DNA of 64,000 nt, taken from contig NC_065920.1 in assembly GCF_024586455.1 (NCBI RefSeq), positions 74,702,215 to 74,766,214 of the forward strand, in the 5' to 3' direction. Position 1 is the first letter of the stretch. Each line of letters begins with the position of its first letter. The notes beneath the pieces were generated by a model. The model searched no databases. It saw only the letters and a program-made list of their open reading frames with translations, and was not told the DNA's origin. Position numbers and translations under genes: made by a program. Shown here piece by piece: positions 47,515-59,164 of this stretch. The DNA comes from Bactrocera neohumeralis. Its lineage: Eukaryota; Arthropoda; Insecta; Diptera; Tephritidae.

Positions 47515-48250
47515 AAACAAAAAAAGTTAACTTCGGGTGGACTGAAGGTATAATACTCTTCACATGTTCATTTTTTCAAGCATATAGTGGAAGAAAAAAT
47601 CTGTATTTTGATTTGAATTTGTCAGTTTGTATGACTGCCATATTCCATAATAGTCCGATCTGAACAATGTCTTCGGAGACTATACCGTCGTCTTGGCTAA
47701 TAATCCATGTCAAATATTGTGAAGATATCTTGTCTCATAAAAAGTTTTCCTCCCGAAGACTTGAGTTCGATCGGTCAGTTTATATGGCACCTTTATGACA
47801 TAGTTGTCTGATCTCAATATCGTATTTGTAGATTGAATTGATGCCTTGGAAAATAATATAGACCAAATTTCGTGAAGATATCTTCTTAAATGAAAAGGTT
47901 TTCTATACAAACTTGATTTTGATCGGCTAGCTTGTATGGCTAATATGTGTTATAGTAGTCTGATACAAAAAATTTACCTCGGAAAATGTGGCATTATTTT
48001 GAGTAATAATCCGTGCCAAACTTTGAGAATGTACCTTGTCAAATATGACAGTTTTTCAAACAAGAACTTGACTATGACATATTAATATGTTTGTCAGCTA
48101 CAATCTAAAGTAGTCTGAAATCGGAGGTTTCCAAAAATTTATTTGTTATTTGGAAACTATGGACGTGCGCAAATTTTCAGTTCAATATACATATCTTAAA
48201 TTTGGGAGATTAAGTCGCGAATATAAAATCCGTTATACATTATTTCAAGT
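47515..48250 (-). repeat. Helitron/DINE-1-like dispersed repeat, reverse orientation
   Basis: Starts with aaaagttaacttcgggt followed by gaaggtataatactcttc, the family's terminal segment. Reverse-orientation unit marks (cagtttgtatgactgcc and variants) lie near 47623, 47778 and 47932, 155 bases apart. A partial further unit reaches about 48120. Confidence 0.65.
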
Positions 48251-48308
48251 ACCTTGTTGTTAATATATATTCGAGATGATATCGTAAGGAAGATTTTAAG
48301 TCATAATA

Positions 48309-48697
48309 CAGCATTCCAAAGTAAACAGGACTTGAAAAGAAATGTTTTTTTTTTTTTGGCAAATCAATTTATTTCATTCAAAATAGTCTCCTTCGGCTTC
48401 AACACAGCTTTTTGCACGGTCCAAAAGCTTGTCGAACGAATGTTTTAGCTCGTTGGCCGGTATCTATGAATTTCAATGATGATTTCGGCTGAATTTTGAT
48501 GAATTCAAGCACAGTTTCGATGGAATTTCTGTTGATGACGGATTTTGACTCACTTCCAATCAATGAAATGTCATGAAAATCTCACTGGACAATCGATAAG
48601 GATAGCAGATTCTAACGCACCAGTCGACATACATATAGATGGCGCTACCAGGGGGCGCTAGATTCAAAAAGTCGTGTTTACCTTAGAACGATCCTTG
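48309..48697 (-). mobile_element. internally deleted mariner-like element of another family
   Basis: Imperfect terminal inverted repeats (left: ttccaaagtaaacaggac; right, minus strand: ttctaaggtaaacacgac) are bounded by TA at 48307 and 48698. On the minus strand it reads NRNSIETVLEFIKIQPKSSL, the usual N-terminal opening. After a junction near 48460 it reads a segment ending KLLDRAKSCVEAEGDYFE, the transposase C-terminus, then a poly-A-like run. So the whole catalytic middle has been lost and only the ends remain. 389 bases against about 1.3 kb for a full element. Confidence 0.7.
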
Positions 48698-48799
48698 TAA
48701 TGTAATATTGTAAATGATCTAAAGACCACGAGTCCAAAAAATTCGAATCAGTGACTTTTAATGGTAATGATAATGGGAAAATGATAGTATATAAAAACA

Positions 48800-49247
48800 G
48801 AGCTTATTTATACGGCAAAAAGGTACAGAGAGGGCACTGGGGTTTTTCGCACTGAGCTAGATATCAGGCAACAATTCTAGCTGTCGGAATACTGTAGTAT
48901 TTTCCAGGCAGAAATCTGTGTCGTCAGTTAAGCAAGCTTTCTACTAACATTGTCTTGATAAGACTGTAAGATGGTTATTGGCCTAGCCACAGATCACAAC
49001 TTACTGCCTTCACATGAGGAGTCAAATGGGTACTAGGTTGAGAGAGACGCTGGAACACCTCCTCTACTTTTATTCGGCCTTACCTAGAACTCCGCTTAGA
49101 TATCTGGAAACTTCGAAGTTCAAGTGACTGTATGAAGCATCAAAATTATATGTCAAGTCTCTCCTAAACTTTGCATAAAGCGTTGACATTCCATGCGTTG
49201 AATATTTGTGACATTCTGCCAGTATAATCTAACCTAACCTAAGGGAG
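48800..49247 (+). pseudogene. R1-like non-LTR 3' end (RNase H to tail), internally deleted
   Basis: Plus-strand reading: YTAKRYREGTGVFRTELDIR then LSEYCSIFQAEICVV, matching the start of RNase H (YTDGSKxxxGxGVF..., CSVFQAEIxAI), with the first catalytic Asp replaced by Ala. Soon after come DHNLLPSHEES, ETLEHLLYFYSALPRTPLRY and LYEASKLYVKSLLNFA, matching the C-terminal region (TGHxxLxxH, ETLEHLLCxCPAxxRxRLRYLG). The middle and end of RNase H are deleted. The element ends in ctaacctaacctaag at 49229-49243. Confidence 0.7.
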
Positions 49248-49549
49248 ATACAGTTAAGATGAGGTAATCCCAAACATTTTCATTTTGGTTCTTTGTGTTT
49301 TCCCTCTTGGCCTGCGAGTTGACAAAACGCGAATAAATATAAATCCGGTTTGCCCCTGTTCAGGTTTACATATTTGTTGAGGCTTACATATTTCTGATTA
49401 ACTGTAATAATATGTATATTTCTTACATAAGAACTTTGATATATCAGATTCATCACGCTATCCCAAAATGATGCTTTCTAAACACTTCTCGTTTAATTTA
49501 TTATTGACGATATTGTGAGTTAATTATAATCTGAACAGGGTATAGTAAG

Positions 49550-50170
49550 TTCTCCATAATGTTTGAAGATGACACAAACCCTGTAAAATATATTTATAAA
49601 TGATCAGCGTAACGAGCTAAGTCCATTTTGCCGCGACCGTCCTTCCATTTATCTGTTCGTATCTACTTATATATGCAAACTAGTCTCTGAGTTCTTAAGA
49701 AATCGGTCTGGTCGATCTTTACTTACGTCCTTTTCCTATCAAAAAGCTTCACATTTGTCGAAACCACCGATATCGCACAAGTATAGCATATAGCTGACAT
49801 ACAAATTGATCAGTCAAAGTCAAACTGTTGTTTGAAAAACTCTTTTCTTTCAGAAGATACCACGAAATTTGACAATCTCCAAATAAATTTTTGAGATCGA
49901 ACAACTATAGCATATACATATGTAGCTGCTATATAAACAGAGCGTTCAAATTCAAGTCCTTGTAGGGAGAACTTTTTTATTTGACAATTTATCTTCACGA
50001 AATTTGACGTGGATTTCTTTCCAAGGCATTACTATAACCTGCGGATATTGCGTTTAGTTCGGATAATTAAAATTTATAGCTGTCATACAAACTGACCGAC
50101 CAAAAACAGGAATGATATATTTGCATACCCTTTTGCGCTTTAAAAAATGCAACTCTTAAGGGTATTAAAG
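49550..50170 (+). repeat. Helitron/DINE-1-like dispersed repeat, three units
   Basis: Head: gtaaaatatatttataaatga, tcagcgtaacgagctaagtc, gaccgtccttcc, agaaatcggtctgg, ttcacatttgtcgaaacc. Unit marks lie near 49798, 49931 (changed) and 50083. Ends at ctcttaagggtatt near 50150-50165. Confidence 0.65.
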
Positions 50171-50240
50171 TTTTAGTGGATGTTTTATTTTCTTTTAATC
50201 AATAATTATAAATATATTTTTTCATTTATTTCTTATGCCA

Positions 50241-50459
50241 TTTTATTTTATGTTACTTTATTTTATTTCATTTTATTTTATTTTATTTTATTTTATTTTA
50301 TTTTATTTTATTTTATTTTATTTTATTTTATTTTATTTTATTTTATTTTATTTTATTTTATTTTATTTTATTTTATTTTATTTTATTTTATTTTATTTTA
50401 TTTTATTTTATTTTATTTTATTTTATTTTATTTTATTTTATTTTATTTTATTTTATTTT
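50241..50459 (+). repeat. TTTTA pentanucleotide array (~38 perfect copies)
   Basis: Perfect TTTTA units 50271-50459, preceded by variant units. The long Leu-Phe-Tyr-Phe-Ile frames across it are by-products of the repeat. Confidence 0.95.
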
Positions 50460-50955
50460 TTTTACTTTTTTATTCTGCATTTTTTATACTTTTTTACTTT
50501 AACAAAAATTGTCTAATTACTTGTTATATATTTTTTATTTTGCATGTTATCCTAAATCTTTCTCCATGTGTGCCTTACAAACAGTTCGTTCCCACCTCTT
50601 CTGCAACCATATAAGTCTACACCAGTCTCCACACAACAATTTATTAGCGGTAAAATTTTCTTTCGACTTTCAGGCTTAAAATTTCTCGTAAGTTAATCCT
50701 TTTTATCGCGGTCGTCTGCTACTGTACAGAAGAAAATTACCACATGCCTTCATTACTTACATGATTACATATGATTACACTTTTCTTATTACCAGAGTGC
50801 CACACAAAACTCGTGTAATTTTCGTAAATCAACAGATAAACAAAAACATTGCAACAAGACACCGCAAAATTACATTTTCCCGCTTAATCGCACACCACCA
50901 ACCCCTCCGCCAACATTACATTACCTAAGTACTTAATTTTAACTTGAAACACATT
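50460..50955. other. gene-free stretch
   Basis: Unique, moderately AT-rich DNA leading to the splice-site candidate. No gene recognised. Confidence 0.4.
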
Positions 50956-50959
50956 TAAT

Positions 50960-51010
50960 GTGATTTTTTCTTATTCTTCTTCTTCTTCTTGTTTCTACTT
51001 GCAGGTAAGC
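50960..51010 (+). promoter_or_regulatory. candidate recursive (zero-length exon) splice site
   Basis: An almost pure pyrimidine tract of about 40 bases (50963-51001, with repeated ttc) ends in TTGCAG at 51004. It is followed with no gap by GTAAGC at 51005. Acceptor and donor directly joined is the form of ratchet points in long Drosophila introns. There, splicing to the acceptor regenerates a donor that is spliced again. The match is strong on both sides. The intron's parent gene is not visible in the window. Confidence 0.6.
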
Positions 51011-51100
51011 ACTGTGAAGCGTTAATGTGGTTTGGTAGGTGGCAACCAGACAGCTAGACAGCAAATAAAACCTCGAAATGAAGGAAAAAACGAGAGGAGT

Positions 51101-51244
51101 ATGAGTGACATGAACACCGTAACGAAACACAATAACAATAACAACAACGCTGGTGCAACCATGGAAATTATAACTAACACGCCGCGCACAACATCACGTG
51201 ATAATTGCGAGTACGAGTGGGTACCAGCAAATACACTAAAATGA
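51101..51244 (+). CDS. possible short coding exon after the recursive site (PET-like end?)
   Basis: ATG at 51101 with A at -3 opens 47 codons: MSDMNTVTKHNNNNNNAGAT, then MEIITNTPRTTSRDN and CEYEWVPANTLK, then a stop. The frame is open back to the splice junction region except for upstream stops near 51025. YEWVP is how the PET domain (found in Prickle, Testin and Limpet-type LIM proteins) usually begins. GA|GTGGGT (51217-51224) inside it could serve as a donor, which would make this the first coding exon of a PET-LIM gene. A poly-Asn run from an AAC repeat and the short match make chance quite possible. Confidence 0.22.
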   Translation: MSDMNTVTKHNNNNNNAGATMEIITNTPRTTSRDNCEYEWVPANTLK

Positions 51245-51249
51245 AATAC

Positions 51250-53815
51250 AGAAAAAAGCTCAGCTCATGTTTGAATATGTGTGTGTGTGTGTTTGTGAAA
51301 ATTGGAGTAGCAAAGGTGCGAGCGTAGCTGACACACGGAAACGACGGTGATAGGGTAATCAGGATGGCAGGCCGGTAGGCAGGCGAGCAGGCAGTCAGAC
51401 AGGCTTTTGTGTAGCAGCGGCTGAGGCATGTGGTTAAGCAGGAAGTGCAAACCCAGAAGGCATCTCCAGTACACAGCCTTTGCGCCACGACACAAAAACA
51501 GAAAAAAACAAGCAGAAAAAGTGAGGTTATAAACCGAAAATGCGGTGAGACATGAAAATGTCAGAAAATGCAAGCGGTAAAAATACTAATTCAGTGGGAA
51601 ATGCAGACGACATAAAATTTATTTATTTTTTCGTTGCGTTTTTTTGTTGTTTGCCTCACTTAATTCGCTTTTTTTTTTAATAAAATGTTGGTCGAAAAGT
51701 GAAAAATTCACCGAAAAAGATAGCAACAACAACCAAATTGAAATGAAAATGCATGAAAGAAGAGAAGGGCGCCTCTCGTGGGCAAACACTTGGTTGCAGG
51801 AAATTTTATTTGTCGAGCGGAAATGTTGTCTCACAGCATTGGCTGCGATGGTGGTTTGGTGGTGGTGGCGGTGAATGGCGGTGTCGCCGGCAAAGTGAGC
51901 GTGTATTTAATCTGGATTAGATTGCACAAAGTGCAGTTGACTTTGTCACTGGAGCATTTGTGGGTTTGCCTTTAATTCACGTTTTGCCAGTTGCGGTTAG
52001 CTTCCAAAGATTTAAGTGCCGTCGAAAATTAAGAAACAATGAAAGCTTGTTAATGAAATTTCGGGTGTTAAGTGGTGAGAGCTATGTGGAGTTGGAGCAA
52101 TGCAGAAAATGAATAATTGGCGGTTTGAGACTTTAAACATTTTCTTTTAAAAATTCGGTTTAGTGTTGGAGTGTAATTTTAGTGGTAATGATTGACTTCG
52201 TGAGAGCTTGTTGCTGTTTACAATGGGTATGAATGGGATCACTATTGGCTATTGTAAGGACTAGCAAAGATTACATAATTTAGAAGCATGAATTTCATCT
52301 AGCTTCTTAGAGTGCTTTTTAAAAAAGAAATCAACGAGCCTTCATTAGATGTTTGAAATCGTCCATAGTTATTTGAAATCACTGATATTGCTTAATTGGA
52401 GATAGGAATAGAGAGAGAGAAAAGAGAAAAGATCTCATTACTATGATTGTATTATTCTAGTAATCAGCTTGTAAGAAAGAAAAAGATAATATTTCCTGTT
52501 AAACCGTTATCAAAGATGGTATTACTCCAGCCGTCAGCTTTTATGTTTACTCTGCTTAAAAGTAATTGAAAAATTTATTGTAAAAGACCTTAACTGACCT
52601 CCTTTAGAATCAATTAACATATATTATTGACGAGAATATATATTCTGACGAGAACAGTAAAATTCGCACTCATGCCCTTCCTCCTTCCTTTTATAAGTTA
52701 TTTTAAGAATCTATGCAAATCTTAAAATATTATATACTAAATAATTAAGATAGAGACCCTTTTATGCTATAAGAAATGCCCATATGAACTGTATATAGTT
52801 CCAGTACAGTCATAGTTAACATTTTGTCTGACTTGGTAAAAGTTTGTTTTCAGTAAGTATTGAACATATATTCCGAGAGCGTCGAAATTTGAAACCTCTC
52901 ATACAAAAATCAAAAAAAGTTTATGACTCTTTGCGAGAAATTAATGACAATTTTGTGGCCGTCAGATAGTTTTGTACAAATACAGAATCAAATATAGCAC
53001 CAGTAATGTTTGAAAGCAGCTTTTTCTTGGAATATATTTAACGGATAAGGATCTCTTCCTTTGGCATGTTACGACAAGGTGGTCTTTTACCACGAAATAT
53101 CTCAAATATTGTCTCAATTTTATGAAGTTAACACAGCCACTGACCCACATATTGTGCGTAAAGTCTGCTAGTCTAACAAAATCCATTATATGTAGTATAT
53201 ATATATGAACTGGGGTAACTTTTGGACTGATTTCGGTGGTAAACTATATTATACCCAGTACAGTATATCAAGTATTGAAAATATTACGACTCGCTTTTGC
53301 TATGATATGTTATATATTGATCGCTACATACTGTATACGGATATATACGGAAGGAAACCAATAATATTTGCATTTGGTATTGACCTGATTTAACGGAATT
53401 TCACACAAGCTGTTATCTTAAGAATATTATCTCCGAATTTCAGTACTGGACCTCATAGATTGACTAATATTGTCGGTATAATGTCAGCTATAGGCAATGG
53501 GGTCTCCTTATTAAGTAATTGGGCCCTAAAAGAGTTAAAGTCAGATTTCGGAAATGTTTAGATGTGAGATCGGATACTTAAAAGACGATAATTGTGTATA
53601 CAATAACGTCATTGAGTCTTACTGTGAAATGAAGGGTTGAGATTATTATTATTAAATATGGGAAGTAGGCGTGGTTGCAGTGTGATTTTGACGATTTTCA
53701 AATGTCCTTATAAAGAAGAAAGATTGCGATTGAAATTAAAATTATCATATATTGGAAGTAGGCATAGTTGTGGTCTGACTTTGCCGATTTTCATACTGTA
53801 ATATACAAAAGTCCT
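51250..53815. other. gene-free stretch; unique island 51270-52080
   Basis: The island holds a GT tract (51278-51292), GGCAGGC-type repeats near 51370-51400 and a GGTGGTGG run near 51857. A minus-strand open frame at 52962-53186 reads CVNFIKLRQYLRYFVVKDHL and could be a transposon piece, but I cannot name it. Confidence 0.35.
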
Positions 53816-53819
53816 TATA

Positions 53820-54475
53820 ATGAAAGCCACACACCAAATCTGGTTGGTGGATCCAGGTCATGAGCATAGATTCAAGACTCATCGCTAATAATGATACGTT
53901 TTAAGTCATCCCGGTAGTCGGAAAGCATTGCTTAACAGATGTTCACGCCACGCTGTTTTTGAAAATATTGAGTGATTTTGGATGCAATCGTGATTTCAAT
54001 TTTCTTAGGCCCAAATGATTTGTCAAAATGGATTTTACTGATCCCTTCGATATTCCAGCAATGCCAGTAAGATCTCCGACTGCGAATTGTCGATTCTCAA
54101 GCACCAATTCCTTTATTTTGTTGCCGGGTTGATCATCAAATGATGTTGAGACCGCCCTAAACGTGGTTCGTCGTCAACGCGTTCTCGACCCTCTTTGAAT
54201 AATTTTTACTAATCAAAAATACTTGCTCGCGGCAAAAAATCAACACCGAAGGTCTTCTCAAACATTTTGAACTTTTCGGCACCAGAAATCTGATTCCGCA
54301 TACAAAATTTAATGAAACTTATTTGTTGAATAATTTCACTTTTCGTAAAAAACGTCGAATACAATTTATGTACTTCAGAAAGACAAGCGTATACTATTCA
54401 CTAATAATTATTTTGATGTGACATTGGGCACATATGACACTGATAGTCTTACCAACCCAGAAAAAAGACAAATTA
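53820..54475 (-). pseudogene. mariner transposase N-terminal half, truncated
   Basis: Minus-strand reading: ISGAEKFKMFEKTFGVDFL, then LFKEGRERVDDEPRLGR, ELVLENRQFAVGDL, GISKGSVKSILTNHLGLRKL, and MLSDYRDDLKRIIISDES*IY. These match a mariner transposase from the helix-turn-helix (AEAFKMLQKAFG, RFKEGRExVEDDxRxGRP, GSVQSIL) to the first catalytic motif (DDLKRIITGDETW). The Asp is present but the following Trp is a TGA stop. The copy breaks off right after, so the second and third catalytic acids are absent. A ggttggtaag string near 54460 may be the outer end. Confidence 0.75.
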
Positions 54476-57165
54476 AAAAGTCTTGCTGTTTTTTGTTCAC
54501 GGTAGTATATCAAATTTATTAGTGGGAGCGTCCACTGATTCCTTTAATAAATTTTCAAAACATAGATGATACTGCTTACTGCGGTTCACTGTACCAAATT
54601 ACAGTTTCGTCTTAGTTATGGCATTTTAAAAGTTTTTGATTAACGGTATTTTGTGGGCGCTGCAGTAGTCCGATTGCGCCTTTAATGCGGAACTTCTCAG
54701 GGAGCGGATGAACACAAATCGAGCACTCTGAAAAATAAGTTTATAGAAAGATATGAATTTTTCTATTTGAAAAATAAGAATATCAAAATGAATAGGAAAT
54801 TGTAATATGTAATTGATAGCTCATGCTAGGAGAGATTTTCTTAGAGGTGTCTAAGGATCTCTGTTTAAGAGTACCAAGAGAAAAAAAATACTTATTTTCA
54901 GCCCACCCCAATATACACATAATTCTTTATCTATTTCGATTAGTTTTAAGTGTTATAATCAACCGTTCGTTGAACAAAACTGTAATAATCTGTGGAATCA
55001 TGTAGCGAGCGAGGTCAAGTATAAGTAATTGTCTCAAAGTACCACCCTAAGGATTATATTTATTACACACAAATGCATTTAAACTTCACATAAAAAGCTC
55101 AAACACATGACTATTAACTGTTAATATATACATAAATATAATATTCTCAAGATATTGCCAGACTTTGAGATTTATTGTCGCAAATAAGCAGATATTTAAG
55201 GCAATTAAACACACAAATATGAAGCTCATATCAATGTCCTGTGATTTCTTGCAACACCAAGCAGCCATTATATAATTCCATATGAGAATTCAATAGCACA
55301 ATTACACACATAAACAAATGTATTTTGGCGTTTATATCTGTAGCCAGCTGGTCGGCCAGTTGCTTCGGTGGCGGCTGCGCTGCTCGCTTGGCCGGTCAGA
55401 CAGGACAAAATTAATGATCTGCCAAATCAACATGATTGCCGTCATTGCATTTGCAATTGGTATTTGGCTAACATTTCGCTTGTAACTTTTCCACATACCT
55501 ACCTACTCACGAGTGATATGCCTGCTGCATAACACCAACAACAACACAAGTGCTGCACGCACACTTAGCACATTGCTAATGTGAGCTAAGAGCTCTGCGT
55601 ATTTACTTGAAGCGTTCAAAGACACAAAAAAGCTTTGTATAGACCAGTTGGGTGACTGCAGTGAGTGAAGGGGGTGTGACAAGCAACCTCAGCTATACGA
55701 ATTTCCTCAATATACGAACCGGCTAGCCAATGTGTGGCAGCTCTGGAGGTCAAAGTGGAGTTTCGTTGCCGCAAAATAAAAGGACACTCTGGCATTTGTG
55801 TGCATTCCAACGGTTTAAATGAGAGTTTGCATGTGTGTGTGTGTAAGTTTTATACTTTGCACTTGCATCGTTGGCTGTGTTCATGTAACTAAGCCTGGGA
55901 TGATTTTGTAAATTTTGGCTATTCTCGTGCGTTATCGACTGTGACATGACCAACTTATGGCCCATTCACACCAACAAGAGAGAGAGCGAGTCAATTGTAA
56001 AATATTGTTTAGTAGAAATCTTACGGTGATATATGAGCAATCGTGTGCCGAAAAGTTACACCAGATGCGGTAGAGAGTGTGTGTGTGCGTTGAGTGACCC
56101 AATAGGAAATGTGATCGTTGAGTTGAATTTTCATGAAATCATATTTTTTTTGAATTTTTTGCATCAAAAATTAAGCGAAGTTGTGAGATATTCATGGCTT
56201 GATGAAATTTACTTTCTCTCAAAATCAATTTGGCCAACTCTTCTTCTTCCTATTTTTGGCATAAATATATAAATCTTAGATTTTGAAAATATTTTTCTTT
56301 CATTCTCTGCAATTATGGTATACTCCTGTAGATTGATGAGTTTTACTATCGCTCTAAATCCAAAGTACCAACTCTTCTTCGTAACTTTGACAAAATTTAA
56401 AAATATTATTTTTTGGAATTCTCGTAAGTTACGGTATTTATTTTATTTGAGACCTTGCCTTTATTAGCACAAAAATGTATTTTTCCTTCGTTTTCTAGTA
56501 AAGAATACTATGATTTTAGCTTAATATTGACAAAATACAACAAGACTCTTTTGACTACCAAATATTAAGGGAAATACAATGTATTCCTCTAAAATTAAAA
56601 AAAAGTACGAGTTCCAATCTTGAACTTCACATTTTGCCGCTTAGTTCTTTTTTATTAGAAGTTCCATGATATTTTAAGTGCTTAAATCGGGTTCACTATT
56701 CGTAAGATATTTTCAAAAACGATGAGTATCAGTAAATAGCACAAAAGAGTATGTGTTGCAAATCAGCCCTTTTCCAAAAAATAAAAGGTTCACTAATAAA
56801 AAAATCACCACTAATCTGTTGTCTTTATCTTTATCTCTCTCTCTTTCTCTTCCTACCGCTCATCTACACAGCTTATTAGAACTGTTCTCTTACTTTTTCC
56901 GCTCATATCTTGAATATGGGTTTGAACTTAACTAATTCAACAACCATCAAGTTTCATTACAGAAACCTTACGGCTGTTAATCGTTATTTGTATACCCAGA
57001 ACAAAAAATGTGAAGTTGGCTACGAATAACAGGGTATTAACTCTCACTCGTTTTCTCTTATGCCTTTGATATGGGTCTGAACTTAGCCACTACCATTAAT
57101 TTCCAATACAGATATAATTTAATCAAATTTTTACTCTGAAAAGATAATTTTAAGTTTGCCACGAA
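54476..57165. other. gene-free stretch; unique island 55260-56110
   Basis: The island contains CA/GT tracts and GC-richer unique DNA near 55350-55400. A CT tract lies at 56835-56852. No gene recognised. Confidence 0.35.
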
Positions 57166-57169
57166 GTTT

Positions 57170-57965
57170 GTAAAACCCAGAAGGAAACGTTGGAAGCTCA
57201 ATAAAGTATATATAATAGTATAATTGATCAGCATGGCAAGCTGATTCTATTTATCTATGTTCTTCAGCCTGTCTGCATATATGTTTACTAGTCCATAAAT
57301 TTTTGAGATATCATACTGAGATTTTGCATACGTTCTTTTCTTCTAAGGAAGCTGCTCGCTTATCGAAACTGTCTATATTAGGCCATTATAACATATAGCT
57401 GTCGTACAAACTGAACAATGCCAATAAAGTTGTTGTATCGGAAATTTTTTTATTTCACAAGATATCTTCCCAAAATTTAGTATAAGTAATTGTCCAAAGC
57501 AACGCTATAATCAACGAAAAATTGTTTAGATCGGATCACTATAGCATACAGCTGTCATACAAACTGACTGATTCAAATGAAGTTCTGGTTTGAAAAACTT
57601 TTCGAGTTGACCAGATATCTTCACGAAATTTGAAACAAATTAATATCCCAAGAAACTGTGCAATTTGAAAAAAAAAACTTTGGGATCGGGCGACTATAGT
57701 ATATAGCTGCCATACAAACTGATCGATCGAATTCAAACGCATGTATAGAAAGATTTTCATTTGATAAAATATTACCCCGAAATTTGGCTCAAGTTATTTT
57801 CAAAATCAAGAGTATAATCTACGAAGAAATTGTCCAAATCGGACCAGTGCAACATATACATAGCTGCCATACAAACTGACCTATAAAATTCAAGATTAAA
57901 ATTTTGTTATACCACCTTATGCTAAGAAAATGCAACTGCGAAGGGTATAGTATTGTGCCAACGCT
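57170..57965 (+). repeat. Helitron/DINE-1-like dispersed repeat, longest copy (four units)
   Basis: Head: ataaagtatatataatag, gatcagcatggcaagctgat, cagcctgtctgc, gagatatcatactgagattt, gaagctgctcgcttatcg. Unit marks lie at about 57403, 57556, 57710 and 57870 (spacing 153, 154 and 160). The end is gcgaagggtatagta near 57936-57950. The most complete copy in the window. Confidence 0.75.
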
Positions 57966-59160
57966 TTTTCTTCTTTCTCTTCGATATACGATTTCAGTTT
58001 AATTTAATTTTTTAAGAGCCGGGCTCCTTTGCTTCTGAAATGTCAAAGCTCATCTCCAATTCTCGCAATCATTAAAAACATGTCAGCTTGAAGGTAAACA
58101 AAACTAGTAGGAGCAAAAAAAATATATTTTCTTCATTTTTCTTTTTGCCCTTAACCATTTGGACAACTGTAAAATTAATTGAAAAGCACACATTTTACGC
58201 CGGCGATCAAATTTCACATTGGGCTAAATGCTTGTCATGTATAGCAAAGACACGCACTCAATTGTGCTCACTGCACCCCCGGCCGCTTGCAGCAACATAA
58301 CAATTTTGCAATAACAACATTGTTAGCGGCAGTTAAATTCGTCTGCGACGCTGGACGGTACGGTAATAACAACGGCAACAACAATAGTAATAACAACAAG
58401 CGAAGTACTACATGGCACACTGTGGACTAGTAGGTATAGATCTGTAGGTCTGTCGTACAATAAAGCGAATTGGAATTTTCGCACAATTTGCAATTGCAAT
58501 TTCGCACTTTACACAATTTACAATTTCGGCCATAAATCAATGAGCAATAAATTTGCTCAAACGTCACAATGTCCTGTGCGCATCGCCGTCGTCGGCGTCG
58601 GCGTCGCCGTCGTTCACGTTCTTAACTCGGTTCCGCAGCCGTTTGCTCTCCTCTTCGGAAGATTCGAATTTTTGCTAACGTACGTGCAGCACACACGGAT
58701 ACACACTCTTGCATAGACACTATGTGGATAAACGCTTTGCTTTTTATTTCCTTCGTTTTTGCTCTCCGCCAATGTGCACAGCCTCGTTGTTGTTACTATT
58801 GTTTTTGCTGTTACTTGCATTTACTTACTTGAATACGCCGTCCGGCTGCGGTAGTGTGGCAGCAACTGGCAGAAGTTATAGCATCGGTAAATGAAAAATT
58901 CAGCTGCCATCAGCAACAGTAGCCAAAAGTGTAGACAAACAGCATAACAACAAAATATGTAGCAGGGCGCTTGGAGAATGGCTGTGTTGGCGATGCTTAA
59001 TAGTGTGGCTTGTTTTGACTGGTGGACAAACTCATTCAGTGGCTATATTTGGTTGATTCGAGTATATCTTCAATTAGTTTCATATCGGTTGCTTTCATTC
59101 GATGCAAAATTCTTCTGACTGGACTCCATTTAATTAATTGTATTTATTAATATCATTGAA
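57966..59160. other. gene-free stretch; unique island 58140-58990
   Basis: Unique DNA with CAACAA runs near 58375 and the GC-rich repeat listed next. No gene recognised. Confidence 0.4.
58577..58613 (+). repeat. GC-rich GTCGGC/GTCGCC repeat
   Basis: Degenerate hexamer/trinucleotide run of about 37 bases, unusually GC-rich for this window. Confidence 0.8.
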
Positions 59161-59164
59161 GTAT

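Noticed and set aside
50180..50614. 144-codon Phe/Leu/Tyr-rich open frame
   Set aside because: Produced by the TTTTA array.
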